Assembly (NCBI GenBank): GCA_947494205.1
Contig: CANLUH010000006.1
Coordinates: 124,001-188,000 of the forward strand
Direction of reading: 5' to 3'
Length of the DNA stretch: 64,000 nucleotides
From: an uncultured Flavobacteriaceae bacterium
Lineage (GTDB): Bacteria > Bacteroidota > Bacteroidia > Flavobacteriales > Flavobacteriaceae
A program made the translations under genes and the position numbers. This document shows, piece by piece, positions 27,554 to 36,094 of the stretch. Each line of letters starts with the position of its first letter. Within the stretch, counting starts at the first letter, position 1. Below the pieces are notes generated by a model. It saw only the letters and a list, made by a program, of their open reading frames with translations, searched no databases and was not told the origin of the DNA.

Positions 27554-28891
27554 CTATTCAAATGCTTTCTTATATTGTACTTTATATGCTAATGATTGGT
27601 ATGGTGTTGCACTATTTATAACACTATTTTTAAGACTAGTAATGGACTGATTATTGAATAATAAAGCTGCTTTTCCTGCCGTATATCCATTAGCGAAAGA
27701 GGTGCCGCTAACGTAAAACGTTTGTCCATTAAAATAAAAAGGAATATTTTCACTTGGTGCAGCAATATCAACATAGCTAGTTCCTGAATTTGAAAACCAT
27801 GCTAATTTTATTTCATTAGGTAGTAATGTTCCTGATAGTGTTGTATTTGTCCCTGCAACCGATAATATATTATTAAACTCATAACCTGAAGGGTAGTGAA
27901 TAATATCTGTTTCGTTTGAATCTATATTAGCATTACCTGCTGAAGCAATTATGATTTTAGTATCTTCCGCCTCTTCAATAATTGCTTTCACTATTCTTTG
28001 CTTTCGCTCTGCTTCTGGTAGATACCAACCTAAACTAGAAACCATAATATTTACATCTGTATTTTCAGCAGCATAATTAAAACCGCATGCTATTTTAAAA
28101 TAATTCGTTTTCCCTTCTTTATCAAAGACCTTTACAGGTAACACTCTATAATCAACATTAGCAGCGTCTAATTGACTTGTTATCAATTCCGTTACGACTG
28201 TCCCGTGTCCGTAATAATCAAAGGGATTATTATTGTTATCTGCAAAATTCCATCCAGAATATTCATAGTTATCCTCTGTGGTACTGAAACAAGAACCGCC
28301 TAGTCCTCCCTTATACAGAAAACCATCTTGAAACTTACTATAATTATAGTTTACACCAGAATCGATAACAGCAACAACTACATTTGCCCCTGCGTTAGTG
28401 GCACTAATCGCTGGATGAGCATTATTAAAACTAGCAGGTGTACTTGTATCATACCAAGCAGTTACATCCTTTTTTTCAAGTAAAAATTGAAAGTCTCCCT
28501 CAAGATCTTCTTCAGTATCCATTACTCCTAATTTAGTTTCTACATCTATACTAGGCGCCAATGTCCAAAGTTCAACTCTATCGTCGTCACAACTACAAGG
28601 TTGATAAGTAGTAACGCTATAAAAGTCTCTTTTGTTTGCTTTCATGTTGTTATATTGGTCGCTGTTTTCATAACTATAGGGCTTACGAAACCTTACAACT
28701 AGTTGATTATCTACTCGTTTAGGTTCTGTAGCGTCTTCAAGTTCTATCTTTCCACCTTTATACGCTGTTTTTTTTAATTCTACATTTTCTATAGAATCTT
28801 CATGAGATAATGTATCGTAATCTGTTGTACAACTAATAAATAAAAATAAAAACAGACATAAGGATACAATTAGGGATTCATTCTTTTTCAT
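27554..28891 (-). CDS. Subtilisin-like (S8) serine peptidase lipoprotein
   Basis: Secreted S8-family peptidase. The ATG at 28891 (MKKNESLIV...) starts a normal lipoprotein signal ending LFISC. An in-frame ATG at 28921 would add ten residues (MFNLLNNQSI) and is less likely. Counting from 28921, the triad is Asp187 (VAVIDSGVNY), His239 (YGHGTVVTE) and Ser408 (SGTSFANG). The region before the Asp (about 60-165) is a pro-region with a CSC motif (YQPCSCDDDRVELW). It is anchored by lipid in the envelope. The 28-bp element at 28960-28987 is 69 bp before this start. Neighbourhood with a CHAT protease and a sigma/anti-sigma pair suggests a proteolytic envelope signalling role, which is inference. Confidence 0.88.
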   Translation of the reverse strand: MKKNESLIVSLCLFLFLFISCTTDYDTLSHEDSIENVELKKTAYKGGKIELEDATEPKRVDNQLVVRFRKPYSYENSDQYNNMKANKRDFYSVTTYQPCSCDDDRVELWTLAPSIDVETKLGVMDTEEDLEGDFQFLLEKKDVTAWYDTSTPASFNNAHPAISATNAGANVVVAVIDSGVNYNYSKFQDGFLYKGGLGGSCFSTTEDNYEYSGWNFADNNNNPFDYYGHGTVVTELITSQLDAANVDYRVLPVKVFDKEGKTNYFKIACGFNYAAENTDVNIMVSSLGWYLPEAERKQRIVKAIIEEAEDTKIIIASAGNANIDSNETDIIHYPSGYEFNNILSVAGTNTTLSGTLLPNEIKLAWFSNSGTSYVDIAAPSENIPFYFNGQTFYVSGTSFANGYTAGKAALLFNNQSITSLKNSVINSATPYQSLAYKVQYKKAFE

Positions 28892-28959
28892 GATACTTTG
28901 ATTATTTAATAAATTAAACATTATAAATTAATAGTTAAAATTACTTTATTATACTACGA

Positions 28960-28987
28960 GGTTCATTGCTTTATAAAATGTTACCCT
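28960..28987 (-). promoter_or_regulatory. 28-bp shared element, copy 2 (candidate ECF sigma promoter)
   Basis: On the minus strand it runs AGGGTAAC, AT stretch, TAAAGC, ATGAACC, matching 22408-22435 at 26 of 28 positions. An A/T-tract also precedes both copies. It lies upstream of the S8 peptidase gene, in the gap shared with the divergent sigma factor gene. Confidence 0.6.
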
Positions 28988-29187
28988 GGTTTTTTTTGAA
29001 AATAATAAAATACGAACAAACAATTAACTAATTATTTAAACGTTAATTATTGGGCTTTATAATTTTTTTGTAAAATTTTAACTCTATTAAAAACTCTTTG
29101 TATCGTCGTATATTATTTAAAATATTAAATTTATAAACTAAAATAAAATATAATGTAACTATAGTATTTTAGTTTTCTTTGTAACCT

Positions 29188-29763
29188 ATGCTAAATAACG
29201 AAAAAGACAATTACTTAAAAACAAGTCTCATTACTGGAAATCCAAAAGGTATAACAGATATATACAACTTAATTTTCCCTAAAGTATTACGTTTTGTTCG
29301 GCAAAATAATGGAGAAGAACAGGAGGCTAAAGATGTTTTTCAAAAAGCACTATTACAAATTACAGCTAGAATAACTGTTAAAGAATTTGTTATTAAATCT
29401 AGTTTTGAAGGATATCTATTTACTGCTTGTAAAAACCTTTGGAGAAGAGAGCTAAATAAACAAACTAAAAATAGGGTAACAAATGATGAAGTAGTGGAAC
29501 TAATGACTGAAGAGCAAGATTTAGGATTAGCTACTGTAGAACTTGAGCGCTGGGATTTATTTAGAGAAAAACTTCAAGAGTTATCGGATAATTGCAGAAG
29601 TCTCTTAGGTTATGCTTTTCAGAAAAAACCTTACGAGGAAATTGCTAAAAAGTTAGGTTATAATACAGAAAATGTAGTAAGACAGCGTATTTTTAAGTGT
29701 AAAAAACGATTAACAGAAATCATTCAAAAAGACAAACGATTTAAACAGTTAAATCAATTATGA
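29188..29763 (+). CDS. ECF-type RNA polymerase sigma factor
   Basis: A 191-aa sigma-70 family member without region 1 or 3. Region 2 (about 18-85) includes EEQEAKDVFQKALLQI and FEGYLFTACKNLWRREL; region 4 (about 125-180) includes YAFQKKPYEEIAKKLGYNTENVVRQRIFKCKKRL, a helix-turn-helix. It directs polymerase to dedicated promoters, and the two 28-bp elements at 22408 and 28960 are the best local candidates. It overlaps the next gene by four bases (ATGA), the usual arrangement of an ECF sigma factor with its anti-sigma factor. It is divergent from the S8 peptidase gene. Confidence 0.92.
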   Translation: MLNNEKDNYLKTSLITGNPKGITDIYNLIFPKVLRFVRQNNGEEQEAKDVFQKALLQITARITVKEFVIKSSFEGYLFTACKNLWRRELNKQTKNRVTNDEVVELMTEEQDLGLATVELERWDLFREKLQELSDNCRSLLGYAFQKKPYEEIAKKLGYNTENVVRQRIFKCKKRLTEIIQKDKRFKQLNQL

Positions 29764-30578
29764 ACCATCAAGCAGAACATATACATGCCTATCTTTCAGG
29801 GGTTATGAGTGCTAAAGACGTTGAAGCTTTAAAAAAAGAGATTGAAGCTGATGAAAAGCTGAAAGAGTACTTTAATATATGCAAAGAACTTTATGCTAAT
29901 TTTGATGAAAATAGCTGGAATAACTTACCGTTAGACCAATTTAAAGAAGAGGTTAAAGTTTATGAAAGTTATTATAAAAGCGATAAAGCTAATACTATAA
30001 AAGATGCTATTACTATTGCAGAAACAAATTATTTTGAAAAAGCCACTGACACTAATACTGCTACTAAATTACTATATAAAGTTATTGCGATAGCTGCAGT
30101 TTTATGCGCTGTTTATATAGGTTATTATTTTAACACTACATACGAAGCATCAGAGCTATATGCAGATTATAAAGATTGGGAAACATTACCATCTTTAACT
30201 TTAAGAGGGCAAAACAATGAAGATTTGGTAAGTGGAGAACGTTATTTTAAGGCGCAAGATTATGATAAAGCATCTGTTATATTTAATAAATGGATAGAAG
30301 CGCATCCAGAAACATATAACTCGACTGTACTTTTATATTTAGGAATTTCATATCTAGAAATTAATGATACGGATAAAGCAATAACTCTATTTAGTAAAGT
30401 TACTAATTCTGAAAGTTTAGATGCTTCTAAAGGATACTGGTACTTAGCTTTAACTTATTTAAAACTAGAAGATATTAGTAATGCTAAAGAAACGCTTAAA
30501 ATAATAACTAAAAGCACTTCTAATAGCAATTATAAAAACGCACAAGATTTGTTAGACAAATTGGAAACAATAGAGTAA
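29760..30578 (+). CDS. Membrane-spanning TPR protein, probable anti-sigma factor
   Basis: A 272-aa protein translationally coupled to the sigma factor. A soluble N-terminal part (about 1-103) starts HIHAYLSGVMSAKDVEALKKEIEAD, which resembles the cytoplasmic helical region of Bacteroidota anti-sigma factors and lacks a zinc-binding His-Cys set. One transmembrane segment follows (about 104-123), then a periplasmic part (150-272) with tandem TPRs (ERYFKAQDYDKASVIFNKWIE; LYLGISYLEINDTDKAITLFSKV; YWYLALTYLKLEDISNAKETLK). The topology suits a sensor that holds the sigma factor inside and binds a TPR partner such as the CHAT protease outside. Anti-sigma activity is inferred from context and topology. 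Confidence 0.75.
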   Translation: MNHQAEHIHAYLSGVMSAKDVEALKKEIEADEKLKEYFNICKELYANFDENSWNNLPLDQFKEEVKVYESYYKSDKANTIKDAITIAETNYFEKATDTNTATKLLYKVIAIAAVLCAVYIGYYFNTTYEASELYADYKDWETLPSLTLRGQNNEDLVSGERYFKAQDYDKASVIFNKWIEAHPETYNSTVLLYLGISYLEINDTDKAITLFSKVTNSESLDASKGYWYLALTYLKLEDISNAKETLKIITKSTSNSNYKNAQDLLDKLETIE

Positions 30579-30583
30579 GTAAA

Positions 30584-31417
30584 CTATTTAGGTCTAATCA
30601 AAATATTGAATACTAAGCCAGAAATAATTAGACTTATTCCTAATACACTCCACAATGTATATTGTTCTTGAAACCATAGTAAACCTATAAGCATCGTAAA
30701 AATAACTTCTAGATATTTTAGTGGCGCAATCTTATTGGTTTCTGTAATTTGAAATGCTTTAGTCATGTAAAGCTGTCCATAATATCCAAAAACACCTAGG
30801 CTTAGTAATAATAACCATTCTATTCCTTTTGGAGTTATCCAATTTGAAAAGCTCATTATCCCTCCAAACAAAGCACATATTACCATAAAATAATTGACCA
30901 CTACAACAGGATGATCACTATTCTTAATTTTTCTAATAATGATGAAAACTAATCCACTAAATAGTGCTGAGCCTAAAATATATAATAAACCTGTTAGATT
31001 TATTTCGGAATCGAATCCTTTAAGAATTAATACACCTCCAAAAGCTATTGCAAAAAATAACCATTGTATGTTTTTTACTTTTTCTTTTAACAAAAATACA
31101 GCAAAAATGGTTGCAAATATTGGCGAAATATAGCGTAAAGACACAGCTGAACCTACTGGAAGATAATACAGCGATTTAAAAAATAATGCCATAGAAGTTA
31201 ACCCTATAACACCTCTAAGCATTAGTAATTTTCTTTTATTTCCTAATATAGAAATCTTGTTTTTCAATAAAAAAGGGATAGTAAATACTAATGAGCCAAG
31301 AGCTCTAAAGAGAATAATTTGATACACACTAAAGTGCGTTAAATACTTTACAAAAGTATTTAGAAAGGTAAATGCAAAAGCACTTATTAGCATAAATATC
31401 ATCGCTTTTTTAAGCAT
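30584..31417 (-). CDS. EamA/DMT-family transporter
   Basis: Integral inner-membrane permease of 277 aa with about ten transmembrane segments in two EamA halves (about 5-135 and 145-275). Typical features include FRALGSLVFTIPFLL in helix 2 and ISPIFATIFAVFLLKEKV and LKYLEVIFTMLIGLLWFQEQY at the ends of the halves. The substrate of DMT permeases cannot be read from sequence. It is convergent with the TPR anti-sigma gene (5 bp apart) and lies 83 bp downstream of the short LacI gene, so it may not belong to the alginate operon. Confidence 0.82.
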   Translation of the reverse strand: MLKKAMIFMLISAFAFTFLNTFVKYLTHFSVYQIILFRALGSLVFTIPFLLKNKISILGNKRKLLMLRGVIGLTSMALFFKSLYYLPVGSAVSLRYISPIFATIFAVFLLKEKVKNIQWLFFAIAFGGVLILKGFDSEINLTGLLYILGSALFSGLVFIIIRKIKNSDHPVVVVNYFMVICALFGGIMSFSNWITPKGIEWLLLLSLGVFGYYGQLYMTKAFQITETNKIAPLKYLEVIFTMLIGLLWFQEQYTLWSVLGISLIISGLVFNILIRPK

Positions 31418-31500
31418 CTGCTAATGTAATTAAAAACCCTTAGGTAAAGTATTGTTTTAAAAGTCTAGTTTATCTTTAAATAGCAAACAGTAAATCTAAA

Positions 31501-32016
31501 TTAGATTTTCTTTAAAAGCGTATTAAATTTATTAAGGCAGTATTGCTTTAAAACGTCTTCGTTTTTTTCTCCTGAAAGCTCTACATGTTCAATAGGAAAA
31601 ATTGCGTTTTCAAGTCTTTTATTTTCTTTTTTATTTACAGATAATACAATGGCACCATCCACACTACCATCATTAATACTATTTAAATATTCTCGTTCTT
31701 TAGCCTCTTCTTCAAAAGATTGAAATAGAAATACACGATAGCCATAGTTGGATGCTTCCTTCTGTATATTATATAAAAAACTACTATAAAAACTTTTATT
31801 TACTTGCGGTAATATAACAGCTATAACTTTAGATTTTTTCTTTCGTAGGGCTACTGCGTAAGTATTTGGCACGTAGTTATATTGCTGTGCAATATTTTTT
31901 ATTCTTTGTTTAGTTTTTACACTAATATCTACTTTATTATTTAAAGCTTTAGATATTGTAGATACGGAAAACCCAGATAATGAGGACAGTTCTTTTAATG
32001 TCATTGCAGCATTCAA
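31501..32016 (-). CDS. Shortened LacI-family regulator
   Basis: A 171-aa protein, about half the usual 330-345 aa. The helix-turn-helix (about 5-30, MTLKELSSLSGFSVSTISKALNN) and hinge (VPNTYAVALRKKKSKVIAVILP) are intact. The first effector subdomain runs to about residue 130 (DGSVDGAIVLSV), then the protein jumps to a C-terminal-like tail (QYCLNKFNTLLKKI). The start may be Met5. Only 83 bp separate it from the next gene, so the missing half is not nearby. It sits 5 bp after the KDPG aldolase gene in the alginate sugar-acid operon. It could be a ligand-blind DNA-binding protein or a decaying gene. Tandem TAACGTTA palindromes at 35977-35997 are possible targets. Confidence 0.75.
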   Translation of the reverse strand: MNAAMTLKELSSLSGFSVSTISKALNNKVDISVKTKQRIKNIAQQYNYVPNTYAVALRKKKSKVIAVILPQVNKSFYSSFLYNIQKEASNYGYRVFLFQSFEEEAKEREYLNSINDGSVDGAIVLSVNKKENKRLENAIFPIEHVELSGEKNEDVLKQYCLNKFNTLLKKI

Positions 32017-32021
32017 AATAC

Positions 32022-32690
32022 TTAGGCTTTTAATTGTTTAATAATTTGTATTGCTTGTTTTGTTTGTGCTTCAATAGCCTGAAAGTTATATGTTCCATCG
32101 CTACTTTTACTTATTAGTTTAGAGCCTAGCCCCACACAGGTTGCGCCTGCTTTAAACCAAGCTTCTAAATTTTCTTTAGTTGGAGCAACACCTCCTGTAG
32201 GCATAATACTCGTCCAAGGTTGTGGTCCTTTAATTGCTTTTACAAAATTTGGTCCATAGATTCCTCCAGGGAATAATTTTACTATTTCGCATCCTAATTC
32301 TTCCGCTCTTGCGATTTCTGTTAATGATCCACAGCCTGGAGACCATAATACTTTTCGTCTGTTGCAAACTATTGCAATATCTTCTCGCAATACTGGAGTT
32401 ACAATAAAATTGGCACCTAATGCCATGTAACGAGATGCTGAAGCGGCATCGGTTACAGAACCTACGCCTAAAATCATTTCGGGTAATTCTGTTAATACAT
32501 ATTTAGATAGTCCTTCAAAGACTTCATGTGCAAAATCACCTCTTGCTGTAAACTCTAATACACGAGCGCCACCATTATAGCAGGCTTTTACTATCTGTTT
32601 ACTTATCTCTATATCGCTGTTATAAAACAAAGGAACTACTCCTGTTTGTTTCATCATTGTTGCGACTTCTATTCTTGTATATTGTGCCAT
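32022..32690 (-). CDS. kdgA: KDPG/KHG aldolase
   Basis: Cytoplasmic class I aldolase of 222 aa that cleaves 2-keto-3-deoxy-6-phosphogluconate to pyruvate and glyceraldehyde-3-phosphate, the last alginate-specific step. The Schiff-base Lys138 is in CEIVKLFPGG, and Glu46 in VLEFTARG is the catalytic acid/base. MPTGGV near residue 190 is the phosphate-binding loop. It follows the KDG kinase gene by 17 bp, so kinase and aldolase are cotranscribed. Confidence 0.93.
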   Translation of the reverse strand: MAQYTRIEVATMMKQTGVVPLFYNSDIEISKQIVKACYNGGARVLEFTARGDFAHEVFEGLSKYVLTELPEMILGVGSVTDAASASRYMALGANFIVTPVLREDIAIVCNRRKVLWSPGCGSLTEIARAEELGCEIVKLFPGGIYGPNFVKAIKGPQPWTSIMPTGGVAPTKENLEAWFKAGATCVGLGSKLISKSSDGTYNFQAIEAQTKQAIQIIKQLKA

Positions 32691-32707
32691 TTTATATCTG
32701 TATCTGT

Positions 32708-33730
32708 TTATCTAGATACTTTACCGGAACTATCTCCTTCTATTAATTTTTCAATTTCTTTTAGAGAGACTAAATTGTAATCTCCATAAATAGTATGTTT
32801 TAAACAACAGGCTGCTACAGCAAAATTTAGTGCTCTTTGCTTATCTTCTGGTGCTTGCATTAATCCATAAATTAATCCGCCCATAAAAGCGTCTCCACTA
32901 CCTACTCTATCTACTACTGGTGTTACTTCTTTTACATCTGCATTATACAATGTTTTACCATTATACATAACACCTCCAATTCTTTGATGTGAAGCACTTA
33001 CCGAATACCGCAATGTTGTTGCTACTGTATGTAAGTTAGGACAAAAATTAAATAGTTTGTCGTATAAATTAGGGAGTGTTTTAATATCTTGATAATTTGG
33101 ATTCACCTTATTCTCGCCTAACATAAAATAAGCCGTATCAATGTCTCCCAATATGATATTACTATATTTTAATAGTTCTGGCATAACTTGACTAGGTGTT
33201 TTTCCGTATTGCCAAAGTTTTGATCTGTAATTTAAATCTGAAGATATGGTGATTCCTAATTTGTGAGCTACTTTTAATGCTTCTAGGCATTCTTCCGCAG
33301 CACTTTCAGATATTGCTGGTGTAATTCCACTCCAATGAAACCAAGAAGCGTCTTTTAGAATACGATTCCAATCTACACTCCCTTTTTTAATAGTTGCCAT
33401 GGCGCTATTTGCTCTATCATAAACAACATTACTACCTCTTGTTCCTGCGCCTGTTTCTAAATAATAGAGTCCTAAACGGTCTCCTCCGTAGATAATATTT
33501 TTAGATTCTACATTAAAGCGTCTCATTTCTTTTAATGCACAAGCGCCTATTTCATTATCTGGTAACCGTGTAATAAATTCGGCAGGAATACCATAATTTG
33601 CAAGTGATACTGCTACATTAAATTCACAGCCTCCATAAGAGGCTGCGTATGTTTTTGCTTGAGAAAAACGTAAGTGACGTTCTGTAGACAAACGTAACAT
33701 GATTTCTCCAAATGTCACTACTTTTTTCAT
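32708..33730 (-). CDS. kdgK: 2-keto-3-deoxygluconate kinase (PfkB family)
   Basis: A 340-aa sugar kinase that phosphorylates KDG to KDPG. N-terminal GEIMLRLS and GGCEFNVAVSLANYG are the substrate-binding PfkB motif, and the C-terminal signature DRVGSGDAFMGGLIYG carries the catalytic base Asp280. Cytoplasmic. It lies between the SDR reductase and aldolase genes of the alginate operon, which identifies the substrate far better than the PfkB family alone. Confidence 0.92.
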   Translation of the reverse strand: MKKVVTFGEIMLRLSTERHLRFSQAKTYAASYGGCEFNVAVSLANYGIPAEFITRLPDNEIGACALKEMRRFNVESKNIIYGGDRLGLYYLETGAGTRGSNVVYDRANSAMATIKKGSVDWNRILKDASWFHWSGITPAISESAAEECLEALKVAHKLGITISSDLNYRSKLWQYGKTPSQVMPELLKYSNIILGDIDTAYFMLGENKVNPNYQDIKTLPNLYDKLFNFCPNLHTVATTLRYSVSASHQRIGGVMYNGKTLYNADVKEVTPVVDRVGSGDAFMGGLIYGLMQAPEDKQRALNFAVAACCLKHTIYGDYNLVSLKEIEKLIEGDSSGKVSR

Positions 33731-33753
33731 TCTACAATGTATTAATTCTAAAC

Positions 33754-34518
33754 TTATATACCTAACGCTTGCCCACCACCAATTTGAATCGTTTCGGCAG
33801 TTATAAAAGAAGCATCCTTACTTGCTAAGAAAGAAATAACACCAGCTACATCTTCTGGTTGCCCTAATCTTCCTAACATTATATTATTTGCCCATGAAGC
33901 AAAAACTTCTGGTTTAGTTGCTTTAATTTGTGCGTGGAATGGTGTGTCTATAGTTCCAGGAGAAACAGCATTTACTCTAATACCATATTCTGCTAAATCT
34001 TTTGCTAATGCTCTAGTAATGGCATGTACTCCAGCCTTAGATGTTCCGTATATTCCTGCTCCTGGTCCGCCAGCAGTCCATCCTGCATTCGACGTATAAT
34101 TAATTATAGAAGGGTGTTCTCCACTTTTAAGAAAAGGTATTGCCGCTCTTGAAGTAAAAAATACTGAATCTAAATTAAGTGCCATGACGTTTCGGTAGAA
34201 TTCTGTTGTCATGTCTTCGAATCGAGAACGTCCACCTAAACCTCCTGCATTATTTACAAGAACATCAATTTTACTATATTTTTCTCCAATTGCTTTTATG
34301 TTAGAAGTTACTGCTTCTTCGCTAGTAACGTCGAAACTACGATACTCTGCAGTAATTCCTTGAGCAGTAAGTTCTGTAACTCTTTTTGCTCCAGCGTCAT
34401 CATCTATACCATTTAATATTACTGTATATCCATCTGTTCCTAATCGTTTTGCTACTTCGAAACCAATTCCTCCAGTCGCTCCTGTTACAACGGCTACTTT
34501 TCCATTTAGTTTACTCAT
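33754..34518 (-). CDS. SDR-family DEH reductase (alginate monomer reductase)
   Basis: NAD(P)H-dependent short-chain dehydrogenase of 254 aa. The Rossmann motif TGATGGIG is at 12-19, NNAGG near 89-93, and the catalytic Ser143, Tyr157 and Lys161 (YGTSK) are intact. Placed next to KDG kinase and KDPG aldolase, it most likely reduces 4-deoxy-L-erythro-5-hexoseulose uronate (DEH) to KDG, as DehR/A1-R-type enzymes do. Cofactor preference cannot be decided here. It is 21 bp after the transporter gene and 23 bp before kdgK. Confidence 0.87.
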   Translation of the reverse strand: MSKLNGKVAVVTGATGGIGFEVAKRLGTDGYTVILNGIDDDAGAKRVTELTAQGITAEYRSFDVTSEEAVTSNIKAIGEKYSKIDVLVNNAGGLGGRSRFEDMTTEFYRNVMALNLDSVFFTSRAAIPFLKSGEHPSIINYTSNAGWTAGGPGAGIYGTSKAGVHAITRALAKDLAEYGIRVNAVSPGTIDTPFHAQIKATKPEVFASWANNIMLGRLGQPEDVAGVISFLASKDASFITAETIQIGGGQALGI

Positions 34519-34539
34519 TTTTATTGTGTTTTATTTTTC

Positions 34540-35820
34540 TTAATTATTTTTTATTGTGCCCTGTTCTATTGGCTTTATTTCTTTTATTAAAAAGTAGATT
34601 GCCAAAACTGATAGTGGCGCTAAAACAGCTAATATTATAAAAGCTGGCGTATAAGAATCTACTGTTATTATTGGTATTAACCAGTTCATTATAATTACTG
34701 ATACGGCTCCAATACTTCCACCTAATCCTGCTAATGTCCCTACAGATTTCCCATTTAGCAAATCGCTAGGAATGGTTTGGATATTACTAATTGAAAATTG
34801 AAATCCGAATAATACAACGAATACAAAAGACACAAACTTCTCTGGTGTATCTGCAAATAAAATAGCGCCTATTATAGCTATAAATATAATTGCTGCTCCA
34901 ATTGCAATTACCTTTTTTCTGGCTTTATCTAAGGTGTTTTTATTTAATAGTCGTTTTGCAAACCAACCACCTGCAATACTTCCAATTGCTGCACCTACAT
35001 ACGGAAACCATGCATATAGCCCTATTTCTTTTACATTAAACCCAAACTCTTTAAATAAGTATATTGGCATCCAGAATACAAACAACCACCATATTGGCTC
35101 TATAAAAAACCTAGCAGCTATAACTCCCCAAGATTCTTTCATAGATAATATTTCTATTACACTTAATCCTTTTTCTTCTGTGGTGTCTTGTCTGCTTTTA
35201 TGCCTTCCAGAAATGATATGTTGTTTTTCTTCTTCTGTAATCCATGGGTGTAATTTTGGTTTATTTTTATTCATTATCAACCAAGGTATAATCCATAAGA
35301 AGCCTAAAATTCCAATAATAACAAACGTTACTTTCCAACCGTATACTCCAAACAACTTAGAGATTGTTGGCGCTGCTACAATAGACCCAATAGCGGCTCC
35401 TGCATTAAAAATCCCTTGTGCTACTGCACGTTCTTTTATTGGAAACCATTCTGCATTATTTTTTACTGCTCCTGGCCAATTTCCAGCTTCGGCAACTCCT
35501 AAAAGTCCTCTAAAAACGCCTAGTGAAGCAGCTCCTCTTGCAAAAAAGTGTAGTATTGAGGCTAAAGACCAAAAGAATATAGACAATACAAACCCTATCT
35601 TAGTACCTACTTTATCGTATACTTTTCCTGAAATAAACTTACCAGCTGCATAGGTTATCGTAAATATATTAATTACCCATGCGTAATCAGATTCAGTTAA
35701 TCCTAAATCTTTACTCATTTCTGGCCACATTATTCCTAATGCTGAGCGATCTATATAGTTTATTATTGTTGCTAGACATACAAGCCCAATAATCCACCAT
35801 CTTAATCCTTTTATTTTCAT
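34540..35820 (-). CDS. MFS hexuronate/DEH transporter (ACS family)
   Basis: Inner-membrane permease of 426 aa with about 12 helices. WWIIGLVCLATIINYIDRSALGIMWPEM at the N-terminus and GLLGVAEAGNWPGAVKNNAEWFP are characteristic of the anion:cation symporter (ExuT-like) branch. It heads the operon transporter-SDR-kdgK-kdgA-lacI, so it probably brings unsaturated uronates or DEH into the cytoplasm. Tandem TAACGTTA palindromes at 35977-35997, about 160 bp before the start, are candidate control sites. Confidence 0.9.
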   Translation of the reverse strand: MKIKGLRWWIIGLVCLATIINYIDRSALGIMWPEMSKDLGLTESDYAWVINIFTITYAAGKFISGKVYDKVGTKIGFVLSIFFWSLASILHFFARGAASLGVFRGLLGVAEAGNWPGAVKNNAEWFPIKERAVAQGIFNAGAAIGSIVAAPTISKLFGVYGWKVTFVIIGILGFLWIIPWLIMNKNKPKLHPWITEEEKQHIISGRHKSRQDTTEEKGLSVIEILSMKESWGVIAARFFIEPIWWLFVFWMPIYLFKEFGFNVKEIGLYAWFPYVGAAIGSIAGGWFAKRLLNKNTLDKARKKVIAIGAAIIFIAIIGAILFADTPEKFVSFVFVVLFGFQFSISNIQTIPSDLLNGKSVGTLAGLGGSIGAVSVIIMNWLIPIITVDSYTPAFIILAVLAPLSVLAIYFLIKEIKPIEQGTIKNN

Positions 35821-35976
35821 TTATTTTTTATTTTTTGGTTGTAGACGATATTTTAATTATCGTTTTTTAATACCGTTTCTACTTCATCTTTTTTAAATAT
35901 TGGCTACTGAATAACAGCACTTAACATTTTAAGATAATATAATTTAGTATTATTATTTGGTAAGTAACTTCCAGTC

Positions 35977-35997
35977 TAACGTTACATTTTAACGTTA
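35977..35997. promoter_or_regulatory. Tandem TAACGTTA palindromes upstream of the uronate operon
   Basis: Two perfect 8-bp palindromes, at 35977-35984 and 35990-35997, are spaced 13 bp start to start. The AACGTT core resembles LacI-type sites and the pair lies in the 274-bp gap between the transporter operon and the gntR gene. The rest of the gap shows no gene. Confidence 0.5.
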
Positions 35998-36094
35998 AAT
36001 ACAGGGCTTTTTTTTGAATGTTGTTACCTCCCTCCTTGGTTTTATTCTTTTATTCAAAAAATAAATTGTGCACTTTATTCTTTGAGCTTTTTTG

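Noticed and set aside
24744-30578. A complete Craspase (type III-E CRISPR) locus, suggested by TPR-CHAT plus sigma factor
   Set aside because: No Cas7-11, Csx30-like cytosolic protein or CRISPR repeats are present, and the CHAT protein is exported. Only the logic is similar.
34934-35653. 239-aa plus-strand frame
   Set aside because: It lies wholly inside and antisense to the MFS transporter gene, with a Pro/Asn-rich composition typical of a shadow frame.
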